The translations under genes and the position numbers were made by a program. A DNA stretch of 64,000 bases from Vibrio taketomensis (GTDB taxonomy: Bacteria; Pseudomonadota; Gammaproteobacteria; Enterobacterales; Vibrionaceae). The number at the start of each line of letters is the position of its first letter. Position 1 is the first letter of the stretch. The notes below the pieces were generated by a model. The model searched no databases, was not told the origin of the DNA, and saw nothing but the letters and a program-made list of their open reading frames with translations. Where the stretch lies: positions 1,277,332-1,341,331 of the forward strand of contig NZ_AP019650.1 in assembly GCF_009938165.1 (NCBI RefSeq), in the 5' to 3' direction. Positions 1-8,881 of this stretch are shown piece after piece.

Positions 1-116
1 TTTTCACAAAGCGCAGGTTGTACTATAAAAACGCGGCAAATTTAGAGTATACGACCATCCAAGCTTAGCTGCTGCTCACTTCCTTTCGATATCAGCAGTT
101 CGATTTAAAGTAATAC

Positions 117-1115
117 ATGAAGAAAATTATAACCTTAAGCCTTATTTCACTACTTAGTGGTTGTTCGGTGGTTCGCCAAATCGGTGAGATCCCAAGCTGT
201 GACACCCGCGAGATTGATAGCACCAAACAACAACTGGAATTTATGCTCAGTGTCTCACCATCGAGCTGTTTTGATTCCGTCAATATTGACCTATCCAAGC
301 ATCGCTATACGGCAGCGCAGATTCAGCAACAAATAAACAGTTGTAATGTTGCAATGATGCCAATGCTGACTTCACATGACCAAGATATTCTCGACCATGG
401 GTTTATCGAGCAAATGAAGCAACTCGCGCATTTATATCAAACCCAATACCAAGAGCTGACTAAAGAGCACCAAGATTGCGCAGAGCACGATATGCGTGCC
501 TACCGAGATTTTAACGCTTGGATACCAAGCATTATTAAGCGAGCGGATAAATTAGAGCGACACAATCAGTTGGTGGAAGAAAAGCGCCTTGAATACAAAA
601 ATGAACTAGAAAAAGAAGCGAAAAAACAAAAGATTATCGAAGAAAACAAGCGCAGGGTATCAGCAGACATCGCGGCTCGACAGCAGTACTACCAATCGTT
701 ACCACAGCTACATAAAACCAACGGCAACCTGCTTTATGCCATCACGGATGTTGAGCTTAACCATCACGTTGCTTCGTCATGCTTTACGTTACCAAGCATC
801 GAAACCGTCATTGATGTGAAGGTCACAAACTTAAGCACGGATAAAGGAGAGTTGGTCAACTGGTCTAACGTAAATAAATTTGGCTCGCAAAAAGAAGGCT
901 ATATGCATGTGTACGCAACACGTGCACGTTTAAGTGATGAGCAAGGTAAAAACCTAGACGTACGTGGCGGCGCTGAGTTTAAAAATCTCGCGCCAGGGCA
1001 ATCCTTCACCACCTCTCTTCGCACCGACCAAGTGATCGATAGCTCAACGCTTAACCTATCGATCCCGGTAGGGTTCGCGCAATTTATCGACTTCAACATT
1101 CCACTTAAAAAATAA
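117..1115 (+). CDS. Putative lipoprotein with central coiled coil
   Basis: I do not recognise the family of this 332-residue protein. It starts with a lipoprotein signal peptide: MKK, a short hydrophobic stretch and the lipobox LLSGC, so Cys16 is probably lipidated and the protein anchored in an envelope membrane. Residues about 145-190 are very rich in Lys and Glu and look like a charged helix or coiled coil. The C-terminal third (from about 220) looks beta-rich and carries a few Cys residues. It stands alone, with the next gene on the opposite strand. The envelope location is well supported; the function is unknown. Confidence 0.75.
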   Translation: MKKIITLSLISLLSGCSVVRQIGEIPSCDTREIDSTKQQLEFMLSVSPSSCFDSVNIDLSKHRYTAAQIQQQINSCNVAMMPMLTSHDQDILDHGFIEQMKQLAHLYQTQYQELTKEHQDCAEHDMRAYRDFNAWIPSIIKRADKLERHNQLVEEKRLEYKNELEKEAKKQKIIEENKRRVSADIAARQQYYQSLPQLHKTNGNLLYAITDVELNHHVASSCFTLPSIETVIDVKVTNLSTDKGELVNWSNVNKFGSQKEGYMHVYATRARLSDEQGKNLDVRGGAEFKNLAPGQSFTTSLRTDQVIDSSTLNLSIPVGFAQFIDFNIPLKK

Positions 1116-1216
1116 CCACATCTGCGCCTGCAACAAAACAAGCGGGCGCACTAATCAATCTCTTCAAAACGCGTTTTACGCAAGGTTAAATAACTCAATG
1201 GCACTTCGGGATATCT

Positions 1217-1516
1217 TTATTTATCCCAATAAACGTTTGCTTTGTTACCAAATTCAACAAACTCGGTTTGCTTTGACTTAGCGTACTGTTGAGCGATTTT
1301 TTTACCGTGAGCGGTCAAGCAAACGCCACAAACACAATCAGGACATGTTAGCGCGACTACCTGATTTTCGGCCAACTCGGCATCAGTAGCTGAGTGTAGA
1401 CGAAATAGATTCCTCTCAAAACTTGGAACCTGACCACTTCCCTGACATCGAGAACAAATCGTTGTGATGGGTTGGCTATCCAGTCCTTCAAGTCGGTGCT
1501 CAATTATCATCTTCAT
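1217..1516 (-). CDS. Small hypothetical protein with Cys-x-x-Cys pairs
   Basis: This 99-residue protein has a CSRCQGSG element near residue 21, as in DnaJ-type zinc ribbons, and a second cluster CPDCVCGVC near residue 58. The paired CxxC motifs suggest that it binds one zinc ion. No other domain is recognisable. It lies beyond the terminator of the sulfoquinovose operon and is probably a separate transcript. The role is unknown; the Cys spacing is the main reason to believe it is a real gene. Confidence 0.55.
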   Translation of the reverse strand: MKMIIEHRLEGLDSQPITTICSRCQGSGQVPSFERNLFRLHSATDAELAENQVVALTCPDCVCGVCLTAHGKKIAQQYAKSKQTEFVEFGNKANVYWDK

Positions 1517-1698
1517 TCCTTAACCTAATTGCGGTCAGGTTTACATTGACTCATTGCTATGCTGAATGTCCATCTTGCTTACGCAAAAAGCCGACTGATG
1601 TCGGTTTAATCGCAATTGCATTTAATGAGATGCATCGCCAATCACTCTTCTGATCTAGGCGGAAAAGATTGATGCAGTAACCCACGAATTTGGCGCAT

Positions 1699-1726
1699 AA
1701 AAAAAGCCTCTCATTCGAGAGGCTTT
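1699..1726 (-). terminator. Rho-independent terminator of the block A operon
   Basis: Read on the minus strand, AAAGCCTCTC and GAGAGGCTTT form a 10-bp stem with a 4-base loop followed by a run of T. It lies about 25 bases after the stop codon of yihS and ends the aldolase-TRAP-EIIB-yihS transcript. Confidence 0.9.
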
Positions 1727-1750
1727 GGACTACATCCATTTAAAACTTAA

Positions 1751-2997
1751 TTACTGCATGTTCTTATCTAGTAGACCCGCAGCTAGTGCTGGTGCTAGAC
1801 CTGGAGTTAGCGGTAGACGTGGAATCACCAGACAGTGCATTAGGTGGTAAATGTCTTGTTTACCATCCCATACAACGCTTGTGCCCGCTTGGTTATTTAC
1901 ATCAAGCTCTTGCCACCATGAACAACCTTCGTAGTCAATTAGGTAAGTACGGCAGTAATCCCACCATGTACGGTACCAATCTTCGTATTTCTTCTCACCA
2001 GTAACCGCGAACAGCGCGTATGCAGTACCGATTGCTTCTACTGGAGCCCAACGGATACGCTCACGAACCACTGGTTGACCTTCCCAGTCTACTGAGTAAA
2101 CAAAGCCAGGTGCGCCGTCTACGTGCCATGCGTCACGTACTGTTGCGTCAAATAGACCAATCGCGTCTTCTAGTAACCATTCTGGGCACTCTGCACCGAT
2201 TTCTAGTAGCGTTGCACGTAGATGACAGATTAGACGGCCCCACTCGATCCAGTGACCAGGTGTACCGCCGTACGCACGGAAGTGGCTCGCTGGTGTTTCT
2301 TTGTTGTAGTCTGGTAGTGGGTTCCAGTTTGAATCAAAGTGCTCGTTTACACGGTAGCTTAGGCTCTTCGCAGTCTTGTTGATCATGAATTCAGTGATGT
2401 TTAGAGCGCGATCTAGCCATTTCTTATCTTTAGTTACATCGTAAACGATTAGGAATGCTTCAACCGAGTGCATTGCCATGTTACCGCCACGGTAGTCTTC
2501 AGTTTCAGTCCAAGCCTGATCCCATGACTCGTAACACATTTGCTTTTCTTCAACCCAGAAGTGTTTTTCGTACACTGTGATTGCTTCATCTAGAAGCGCT
2601 TTAGCACGTGGGTGACCAGTGGTCACTGCACTTGCCGCACCTAGTAGTACGAAAGCGTGTTGGTAACCTTGCTTAGAAGAGTCAACAATACCTTCACCAG
2701 AGTTGTCGATCGTTGCGAACCAGCCACCGTGAGTGTGGTCTTTTAGTGGACCTTCAAGTGCAGCAATACCGTGTTCTACTAGGTCGTAAGCACCTGGCGG
2801 CCCATATGTGCTAGTGCGTAACAGTGAAGCATACGTGCCGTGATCCATAGGCGTGTGCCCATCTCTTCACGAATGTTACCGTTGTTACCCACCCAACCAA
2901 ATCCGTTTGGCACGACAGAGCGACGGCCGAATTCAAAGATACGATCTGTTTCAGTATCAAGCCAAGAGGTATGAGATTTGGTGTTAATCCATTTCAT
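1751..2997 (-). pseudogene. yihS: Sulfoquinovose isomerase YihS, split by a single-base frameshift
   Basis: The two reading frames together give a protein of about 415 residues that follows E. coli YihS closely from end to end (N-terminus [13 protein letters not shown], then [29 protein letters not shown] and [10 protein letters not shown]). YihS is an AGE-family alpha/alpha-barrel isomerase that converts sulfoquinovose to sulfofructose, the first intracellular step of sulfo-EMP glycolysis. The N-terminal 72 codons are in one frame and the rest in another. The break lies near 2796-2800, where HMGR should run into PGAYD, and one added base in the C run of the coding strand restores the frame. 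It is the last gene of the minus-strand operon. It is either truly inactivated or carries a sequencing error; I favour error because the rest is perfectly conserved in style. Confidence 0.85.
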
Positions 2998-3072
2998 ATT
3001 TGTTTCCTATGTATTTCTTTTACTAATGTAAATTTGGTTTTATCTTGGGCAGCAGAATGACTGTTTTGATTA

Positions 3073-3339
3073 TCAGTTTGCTGCTTGAGTTCGTATTTCT
3101 TCAGCTAGGTTATGCACATCAAAGAAAACCACTTGAATTTGGTTTTCCGGCAAGCGAATAAAACCTAGTGCACCTTGACGACGTAGTAAGCCTTCATTAA
3201 CGATTTCTAAATCTTTAACTTGGATACGTAGACGAGTTGCGCAGTTGTCGATTTTGCCCGCTACGATGTTCTCTACACCGCCCATCGCTTTAAGGATTTT
3301 TTGAGCTTTAGCTTGTAAATTGCCTTTATCGTTGATCAT
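3073..3339 (-). CDS. Stand-alone PTS EIIB domain (glucose-family type)
   Basis: The 88 residues make up one IIB domain: GGVENIVAGKIDNCATRLRI carries the phosphorylatable Cys (about residue 35) in the usual context C-x-T-R-L-R. No EIIC or EIIA domain is encoded nearby. It sits between the TRAP binding protein gene and yihS in one operon, with a strong Shine-Dalgarno (AGGAGA) before the ATG. A lone EIIB cannot transport on its own. It may take part in phospho-signalling to a regulator, partner with EIIC/EIIA encoded elsewhere, or have another binding role. The domain call is firm; the role is open. Confidence 0.8.
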   Translation of the reverse strand: MINDKGNLQAKAQKILKAMGGVENIVAGKIDNCATRLRIQVKDLEIVNEGLLRRQGALGFIRLPENQIQVVFFDVHNLAEEIRTQAAN

Positions 3340-3396
3340 CGACTTTCTCCTGATGGTGAAAGTGCCAAGTGTTTCTTGACACTTATCAACCTGGTA

Positions 3397-4443
3397 TTAC
3401 ATGGTTAGCTTGTAAGAAGCTTCGATTTGAGCTTCACAAGATTTGATTTCGTTGTTGAAACGCTCCAACCACTGCTTGCCTTCCGCATTCGCATTTGCAG
3501 CCCAGTCATCGATAACCGGTTGCGTTGCTTGAATGAACGCTTCTTTTTCTTTTTCAGTTGGGTTGTAAATCTTACCGTTAGACGCTTTGAACGTTTCGTA
3601 AGACGCGTATTCGTTATGTTTAGGGTAAGCGTTTAGGTATTGCTGCTGACCTTTGATTGCGTCAAGAACGATGCGTTTTAGCTCTGGAGATAGCGAATTG
3701 AATTTCGCATCAGACATTACCCAAGCGCCACCCATGTAACCGTGGCCATCAAGCGTTAGGTAATCCAAGCTTTCGTGTAGACGGCTTTGAATGATATCGA
3801 CGATACCGTTCTTAGTGCCTTCTACTACGCCCGTTGAAAGCGCGGTGTAAACTTCAGGGAATGCCACCGGTGTTGGTGCGCCTTTTAGCTCACGAACAAG
3901 ATCTTGCTGAATTTTCGCTGGTACAGTACGGATTTTTAATCCCGCTACGTCTGCTGGAGTACGGATTTCTTTATTGTTAGTCGCAAAGTTACGCCAGCCA
4001 CCAGAGTTCGCAACCATCATCAAACGTACGTTTGGAGCTTTCTTCAGTACGTTATCACGCACTTCAGACATGAACTGATCGTTACCGTATACACACTCAG
4101 CTACACGGTCATTTGGCAGTAGGTATGGTAGGTCAAATGACTCTGCTGGGTTCCAGTAGTAAGCAATTTCCGAAACCGTCGTTGGGAAGTAATCAAACAT
4201 ACCCGCTTGGATTCCGGCAATACATTCTTTACCTGAACCACATAGCTGACCTGAACCGTAGATGTTTACTTTTAGCTCGCCGTTAGAACGCGTTTCTAAG
4301 TGGTTCTTGAAAACAAGTAGAGACTGGTGGTTATAGCTCTCTGGAGACGTCAAGTGCACAACGTTGAATTCAACCGCAGCGGTTGCTGCTGCACTTGCGA
4401 ATAGACCTGCCGTGGTCATTAGAGCTAATAGTGTCTTTTTCAT
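3397..4443 (-). CDS. dctP: TRAP transporter substrate-binding protein (DctP family), copy 1
   Basis: This 348-residue protein has a cleavable signal peptide (to about residue 23, ATAAVEF) and a DctP-fold body. The conserved segment KIRTVPAK carries the Arg that in TRAP binding proteins pairs with the acidic group of the ligand. It should capture the substrate in the periplasm and deliver it to DctQM, encoded just upstream in the same operon. The setting between aldolase, EIIB and yihS makes sulfoquinovose or a related sulfonate the likely ligand. TRAP systems (HpsKLM) are also known for dihydroxypropanesulfonate, so that is an alternative. It is a close paralogue of the protein at 38959-40008. 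The start has an AGGA site upstream. Confidence 0.88.
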   Translation of the reverse strand: MKKTLLALMTTAGLFASAAATAAVEFNVVHLTSPESYNHQSLLVFKNHLETRSNGELKVNIYGSGQLCGSGKECIAGIQAGMFDYFPTTVSEIAYYWNPAESFDLPYLLPNDRVAECVYGNDQFMSEVRDNVLKKAPNVRLMMVANSGGWRNFATNNKEIRTPADVAGLKIRTVPAKIQQDLVRELKGAPTPVAFPEVYTALSTGVVEGTKNGIVDIIQSRLHESLDYLTLDGHGYMGGAWVMSDAKFNSLSPELKRIVLDAIKGQQQYLNAYPKHNEYASYETFKASNGKIYNPTEKEKEAFIQATQPVIDDWAANANAEGKQWLERFNNEIKSCEAQIEASYKLTM

Positions 4444-4470
4444 AACTTTGTCCTAGATAGGTAATTTTTG

Positions 4471-4498
4471 TTAGCGGCACCAGACGCAGTGCCGCTAA
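4471..4498. promoter_or_regulatory. Intercistronic hairpin between dctM and dctP
   Basis: TTAGCGGCAC and GTGCCGCTAA form a perfect 10-bp stem with an 8-base loop. There is no T run in the direction of transcription, so it is not an obvious terminator. It probably protects the 5' end of the dctP message, which would raise binding protein over membrane subunits. Confidence 0.6.
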
Positions 4499-4509
4499 AA
4501 CTCAATCCG

Positions 4510-5799
4510 TTACATAATGCCAGCCAGTTTAGGTAGGCCGATTACCAGTGATGGGAAGAATGAAATCAGGAAGATGATTGCCATTTCAACGATTAGGAAT
4601 GGAATGATTTTCTTAGAGATTTCTGACACTGAAATTTTCGATACACCTGATGCGACGAACAGTACTAGACCCATTGGAGGAGTTGCCAAACCGATTGAAA
4701 GGTTTGCACACATCACCACACCAAAGTGAACTGGGTCGATACCCGCAGCCGTCATGATTGGCGCGAAAATTGGAGCGAAGATCAGGATAGCTGGGCCCGC
4801 ATCAAGGAACATGCCGATGATAAATAGCAGTACGTTGATGATGGCAAACAGCAAGTAAGGGTTACTCGTAATGCCAGCCATAAAGTCAGCAACCATGGTC
4901 GACACACCAGATAGACTGATCAGTGACGCAAAACCACTTGCTGCTGCTACGATGATCAGAATCGATGCTGCGTTTACTGCCACTTTGGCAAATAGTGCGT
5001 ATGTCGCTTTAACGTTAGTTGCTTTGATGATGTATAGCGAAACGACGATTGCGTATGCTACTGCTACCGCTGCTGCTTCTGTTGGTGTGAAGATACCGCC
5101 GTAAATACCACCTAGAATAATTACTGGCGTCATTAATGGTACGATAGCAAGACGGAATGCTTGACGACGTTCCATTGCTGGCGCACGTTCCATTGGCTGT
5201 ACTTGAGGGTACTTAGCGATTTGGAAACGGTTCATGATCATCAGACCGATACATAGAATGATGCCTGGAGTCACACCTGCCAAGAACATCGCAGCGACTG
5301 ACGTGTTCATTACGAACGCGTAGATCAACATGATGCCTGATGGTGGAATGATGTTACCAAGTACAGTCGCCGCCGCTGTCAGTGCTGCTGAATAACCGGT
5401 ATCGTATTTGTACTTTTGCATCTCAGGGATAAGCATGCCGCCGATCGCTGATGTTGCCGCTACTGCTGAGCCTGTTAGTGCGCCAAAGATTGTCGCCGCA
5501 AGGATAACTACGTGACCTAAACCACCGCGCAGATGCTGTACCATGGTTTGAGCAAACGCGATGATACGTGGTGTGATACCACCCGCTGTCATACACTCAC
5601 CCGCTAACATGAAGAATGGCAGAGCAAGCAGCAGGAAGCTATCTAGACCAGAGTAAAGACGTTGGTACAGCATGTTCGCAAACAACATTTGGTCGTTTTG
5701 GAACAGCGTGATCATTGGAGATAAGCCCAATGTGAATAGTACTGGTACGCCGACAATAAGCAGTACTAAGAAATAAATTAGAAAGATTGGAGAAACCAT
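4510..5799 (-). CDS. dctM: TRAP transporter large permease subunit DctM
   Basis: The 429-residue sequence is almost entirely hydrophobic, with about 12 predicted membrane helices. It carries features of the TRAP large permease family such as FALGLSP-like and PSGIMLIYA segments and a conserved C-terminal APIMTAAGIDPVHFG stretch. It forms the ion-coupled transport channel in the inner membrane with DctQ. Its ATG overlaps the stop codon of dctQ (TAATG), showing translational coupling. It belongs to the aldolase-dctQ-dctM-dctP-EIIB-yihS operon. Since copy 2 of the binding protein (38959-40008) has no permease of its own, this DctQM may serve both. Confidence 0.92.
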   Translation of the reverse strand: MVSPIFLIYFLVLLIVGVPVLFTLGLSPMITLFQNDQMLFANMLYQRLYSGLDSFLLLALPFFMLAGECMTAGGITPRIIAFAQTMVQHLRGGLGHVVILAATIFGALTGSAVAATSAIGGMLIPEMQKYKYDTGYSAALTAAATVLGNIIPPSGIMLIYAFVMNTSVAAMFLAGVTPGIILCIGLMIMNRFQIAKYPQVQPMERAPAMERRQAFRLAIVPLMTPVIILGGIYGGIFTPTEAAAVAVAYAIVVSLYIIKATNVKATYALFAKVAVNAASILIIVAAASGFASLISLSGVSTMVADFMAGITSNPYLLFAIINVLLFIIGMFLDAGPAILIFAPIFAPIMTAAGIDPVHFGVVMCANLSIGLATPPMGLVLFVASGVSKISVSEISKKIIPFLIVEMAIIFLISFFPSLVIGLPKLAGIM

Positions 5800-6434
5800 T
5801 ATTTAACGCCCTCTAAAGATGCTACTGCAGGTTCAATTTGCGCGTCTTTGTCAGCCGCTTCAGAACTTGTATCTTGAATTGCTGATTGCTCATAAAGTGC
5901 AACCGTCGCTTGAGATTGAGAAACGTCAGTAAAGTCGCCTAGCGTGCCACGAATGCATTGAATGCTTTTCTGTAGCGCATAAACCATGGTGACTGCCATC
6001 ATTACAGGTGGAATGATGTAGATTACGTACATTGGAATTGGCAGACTGTCAGCCATTACAGAACCGGTGTTGTAGAAGTTCCAGCCAAACTTAATCCAAA
6101 CAGCAAATACGATGATTGCCGAGATATGACCAATTAGACCGAATAGTGAGAACAAGCGAGGTGCTTTCTTCTCTACAATTTCAGTCACGAACGTCATCGC
6201 AATGTTTTTGTCAGCCAAGTACACAAATGGAAGACATAGATAAGTCATGTAGATCATCAAGAAGCGCGCCGCTTCGTCTGTCCAGCTTAAAGGCACGTTA
6301 AACACGTAACGGAAGAGTACTTGAGCAACAACCATCGTTGTCATCACGAGAAGCAAAATACCTGCGACATGGCGCAGTACTTTCGCGACGGGGGTAGTTA
6401 CTGTATTCAATGCTTTTTCTAGGGTACGTAGCAT
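5799..6434 (-). CDS. dctQ: TRAP transporter small permease subunit DctQ
   Basis: The start MLRTLEKALN at 6434 is chosen because the frame upstream is short and unlike the family; an upstream extension to 6494 is open. The protein of about 211 residues has four membrane helices, and the LFRYVFNVPLSWTDE segment between helices one and two is typical of DctQ proteins. A hydrophilic Ser/Ala/Glu-rich tail of about 50 residues follows the last helix and is longer than usual. It pairs with DctM in the inner membrane. It is the second gene of the operon, after the aldolase, and its stop overlaps the start of dctM. Confidence 0.88.
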   Translation of the reverse strand: MLRTLEKALNTVTTPVAKVLRHVAGILLLVMTTMVVAQVLFRYVFNVPLSWTDEAARFLMIYMTYLCLPFVYLADKNIAMTFVTEIVEKKAPRLFSLFGLIGHISAIIVFAVWIKFGWNFYNTGSVMADSLPIPMYVIYIIPPVMMAVTMVYALQKSIQCIRGTLGDFTDVSQSQATVALYEQSAIQDTSSEAADKDAQIEPAVASLEGVK

Positions 6435-6517
6435 AGAATCACCATCATTTTTATATAGGGCTTTCGGGAAAAAGGGTGCCGAGGTAAGCAGCACCCGTGT
6501 CTTGTATTACTTTTTAG

Positions 6518-7378
6518 TTATGCTTTGCCGTTTGAACCAAACAGGCGAATCTTGTGGCGAACCACTTCTTTCATCGAAGCGATACCAGTGTTCATTACGT
6601 CTGCAAGTACGTAGTCTTTTGCGTTTGCTTGCCAGTGCGCTTGAACACCATCGATGAAGCCTTGACGCAGTTCAGTGTCAACGTTGATTTTCGCTACGCC
6701 GCGTTTCACAGCTTCGATAACTTGGTCATCTGGAACACCTGAACCACCGTGAAGAACGATAGGTTTTTTCACTGCTTCTTTGATTTCTGACAGACGGTCA
6801 AATTTCAATTGCGGTGTTGTTTTGTAAACACCGTGAGCAGTACCGATTGAAACAGCTAGGTAGTGAACGCCAGTGCGCTCAGAGAAATCTAGTGCTTCGT
6901 CTACTGTTGTGATCATTGCGTCTTTCTCATCAACAGTGATGTCATCTTCTGTGCCGCCGATCTTACCGATCTCACCTTCAGCACCTAGGCCTAGCGCATT
7001 CGCTACGTCTACAACGGCTTTAGTGATGCGTACGTTCTCTTCGAAATCAAGTGCAGAACCATCAAACATAAGTGATTGGAAATCACATGTTGCCGCTTCC
7101 ATGCATTGCTCAAACTTGCGGCTGTGGTCTAGGTGAACACACACTGGTACCGTGATTTGGTGGTATTCAATCAATGAATCAATCGCGTTGCGAAGTGGCT
7201 TCATGCCCATTTCGTTAATTGCTTTTTGACCGATTTGAATCATGATTGGTGATTGCTCTTCTTGAGCGGCAAGTAGAACTGCTTTAATCGTTTCTAGGTT
7301 GTGAGCAGTGAAAGCGCCGATTGCATAGCCGTTTTTCCACGCTTCATTAATCATTGTGTTACCAGATACGTAAGGCAT
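6518..7378 (-). CDS. Class II (zinc) ketose-phosphate aldolase, probable sulfofructose-1-phosphate aldolase
   Basis: This 286-residue protein is a class II aldolase of the fructose/tagatose-bisphosphate family: HLDHS at residues 82-86, the EGEIGKIGG loop at about 134-142, AHGVYK at 181-186, HGGSGVP at 210-216 and KINVDTELR after that. The His residues of these motifs are the zinc ligands in the family. It opens the operon with the TRAP genes and yihS. In E. coli the matching step, cleavage of 6-deoxy-6-sulfofructose-1-phosphate to DHAP and sulfolactaldehyde, is done by YihT, a class I enzyme. No yihT-like gene is seen here, so I infer that this enzyme replaces it. An ordinary tagatose or fructose bisphosphate activity cannot be ruled out. 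Confidence 0.85.
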   Translation of the reverse strand: MPYVSGNTMINEAWKNGYAIGAFTAHNLETIKAVLLAAQEEQSPIMIQIGQKAINEMGMKPLRNAIDSLIEYHQITVPVCVHLDHSRKFEQCMEAATCDFQSLMFDGSALDFEENVRITKAVVDVANALGLGAEGEIGKIGGTEDDITVDEKDAMITTVDEALDFSERTGVHYLAVSIGTAHGVYKTTPQLKFDRLSEIKEAVKKPIVLHGGSGVPDDQVIEAVKRGVAKINVDTELRQGFIDGVQAHWQANAKDYVLADVMNTGIASMKEVVRHKIRLFGSNGKA

Positions 7379-7480
7379 TGTTTTCTTCCTTAATTCTATT
7401 CGGTCATGAAGACCTTTATTTCGTTGTGGTCAAAGTTACCAAGCCAAGATGTCTATTTCTGTTAGCCGGATAACACTTCC

Positions 7481-7506
7481 TGTCAGTTTGGTGACATCAA
7501 TTGTCA
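7481..7506. promoter_or_regulatory. TGTCA-type operator candidate upstream of aldolase
   Basis: The words TGTCA, TGACA and TGTCA start at 7481, 7492 and 7502, about one helical turn apart. It resembles the elements near yihU, tauE and yihV but with 11- and 10-bp steps. It lies about 100 bases upstream of the aldolase start codon. Confidence 0.5.
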
Positions 7507-7643
7507 TAAATGCACTCGCAATCACAAAATGCTCAATAATTGATAAATTGCCATAGACTTCTGAATAAATTTGCAAGGCAAGCCCTGTTCAATAACATAT
7601 TTATACAAATGGCTATTGGCTGATTTCATTACCAAATTTCGCT

Positions 7644-7668
7644 CAACCCCTTTAAACATTAGGGGTTG
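7644..7668. promoter_or_regulatory. Stem-loop in the aldolase upstream region
   Basis: CAACCCCT and AGGGGTTG form an 8-bp stem around a 9-base loop. There is no T run after it on either strand. The role is unknown; it may be an mRNA leader structure or a protein binding site. Confidence 0.5.
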
Positions 7669-7748
7669 GGGGCAAAATTTAGAGGTATCGATTGTGATGC
7701 TAAATGGACTTCTCTTATTTTGCTGACAGGCTTATTTGAGATTCTTTA

Positions 7749-7784
7749 ACAGCCTTTTAGCGTCTAAAAAGACCTAAAAGGCTG
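7749..7784 (-). promoter_or_regulatory. Long stem-loop downstream of yihU
   Basis: CAGCCTTTTAG pairs with CTAAAAGGCTG over 11 bp, and an inner GTC/GAC pair continues the stem. It lies about 100 bases after yihU on the minus strand. It has only a weak T-rich tail, so it may be an imperfect terminator of yihU. Confidence 0.5.
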
Positions 7785-7827
7785 GGTATTTAAGATGGTA
7801 TTTGTAAGTAATTATCGTTCTTAACCT

Positions 7828-7860
7828 TGTCAAATAGTGTTCGATTTATGTCACTTAAGG
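7828..7860. promoter_or_regulatory. TGTCA-type operator candidate downstream of yihU
   Basis: TGTCA, TGTTC and TGTCA begin at 7828, 7838 and 7849, and the last is followed by CTTAAGG. The yihV upstream element has the same layout and nearly the same end (CTTAAAG). This is the second such site in the yihU-aldolase gap. Confidence 0.5.
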
Positions 7861-7885
7861 CTAATAAACTACCACTATCGGGCTA

Positions 7886-8779
7886 TTACTTAACTTTTGG
7901 CTCTAAACCTGAGCTCACGCGTAACTGCTCAAGTACTGCTGTCCAGTCTTGACGGCCGCGGCCTGCTGCACGAGTAAGGTTGTACATTTCACGCGCAGCT
8001 GCACCACATGGCATTGGAACGTTAACTTGGTTTGCAAGGTCGAGTGCGATACCTAGATCTTTATGTGCAAGGTCAACCATGAATACTGGAGATAAATCGC
8101 CAGCTAGCACTTTGCCAGGCCATGTTGTTGTGAAGTGACCTTTACCTGCAGGGGTGCCACTCATCACTTTCATTGATGTTTCCCAATCTAGACCGATAGC
8201 TTCAGACAGGGTTGCCGCTTCTGCAGACAATGCGTTTAGTGCGATACTCATGTAGTTGTTGATGATCTTAACGCGAATACCTTTACCCGCACCGCCACAG
8301 TCAACAGTCTCGTTACCCATGCAATCAAATAGTGGCGCAGCACGTTCAACTTGCTCTTTCGTACCGCCAGCCATAATAAGAAGTTCACCGCGGACAGCAT
8401 GCTCAGAAGTACGGCCAACTGGCGCTTCCATCATTGAAAAACCTAGCTCAGACATTTGTTTGATTAGGCTATCTGTTTCAAGCGGGTGGATAGTTGACAT
8501 ATCAATTAGAAGCGCGTTTTTGTCTAACGTCGTTGTTACGCCGTTCTCACCCAGAAGAACGTTTTTAACCAGTGTGCCGTTTGGCAGCATCGTTACAACA
8601 AACTCAGCGTCTAGTGCCGCTTCAGCTGGTGATGTTGCCGCTGTTGCGCCTTGCTCAACCAGTTGTTGAACCGCAGCTTGATTGATATCGAAAACTTTAA
8701 GAGTGTGACCACCTTTGATTAGATTTAGCGCCATTGGCGTGCCCATTTGACCTAAACCGATAAAACCAATCGTAGACAT
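7886..8779 (-). CDS. yihU: Sulfolactaldehyde reductase YihU
   Basis: This 297-residue beta-hydroxyacid dehydrogenase matches E. coli YihU nearly throughout. It has the nucleotide-binding [12 protein letters not shown] at residues 6-17, [46 protein letters not shown] with the family's catalytic Lys at about 171, and the C-terminal [11 protein letters not shown]. YihU reduces sulfolactaldehyde to 2,3-dihydroxypropane-1-sulfonate (DHPS) with NADH, the last step of sulfo-EMP glycolysis. It is a single-gene transcript between the aldolase operon and the glycyl radical operon, and a TGTCA-type element lies about 77 bases upstream. Its DHPS product is the expected substrate of the neighbouring glycyl radical enzyme. 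Confidence 0.95.
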   Translation of the reverse strand: MSTIGFIGLGQMGTPMALNLIKGGHTLKVFDINQAAVQQLVEQGATAATSPAEAALDAEFVVTMLPNGTLVKNVLLGENGVTTTLDKNALLIDMSTIHPLETDSLIKQMSELGFSMMEAPVGRTSEHAVRGELLIMAGGTKEQVERAAPLFDCMGNETVDCGGAGKGIRVKIINNYMSIALNALSAEAATLSEAIGLDWETSMKVMSGTPAGKGHFTTTWPGKVLAGDLSPVFMVDLAHKDLGIALDLANQVNVPMPCGAAAREMYNLTRAAGRGRQDWTAVLEQLRVSSGLEPKVK

Positions 8780-8855
8780 TTTTAATTCCTTTCACGTTCG
8801 CGGATAAGTAAGTTGGGAGTAATATAAACATAAATGACATTCCCAACCATTACAC

Positions 8856-8881
8856 CTGTCACATTTTGTTGTTTTATGTCT
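8856..8881. promoter_or_regulatory. TGTCA-type operator upstream of yihU
   Basis: On the plus strand TGTCA, TGTTG and TGTCT begin at 8857, 8867 and 8877, exactly 10 bp apart. The 26-base block is identical at 25 of 26 positions to the reverse complement of 12927-12952, between the glycyl radical enzyme and tauE. Such identity between two promoters points to one shared regulator. Confidence 0.75.

Larger units (their letters stand above)
7379..7885. promoter_or_regulatory. Long regulatory region between yihU and the aldolase operon
   Basis: This 507-base gap holds no convincing gene. It contains two copies of the TGTCA-type element (7481-7506 and 7828-7860) and two strong stem-loops (7644-7668 and 7749-7784). 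It must carry the promoter of the aldolase-TRAP-yihS operon and the end of the yihU transcript. Confidence 0.7.

Noticed and set aside
1557..1739. 60-codon frame on the minus strand
   Set aside because: It runs across the terminator stem of the yihS operon and has no family likeness.
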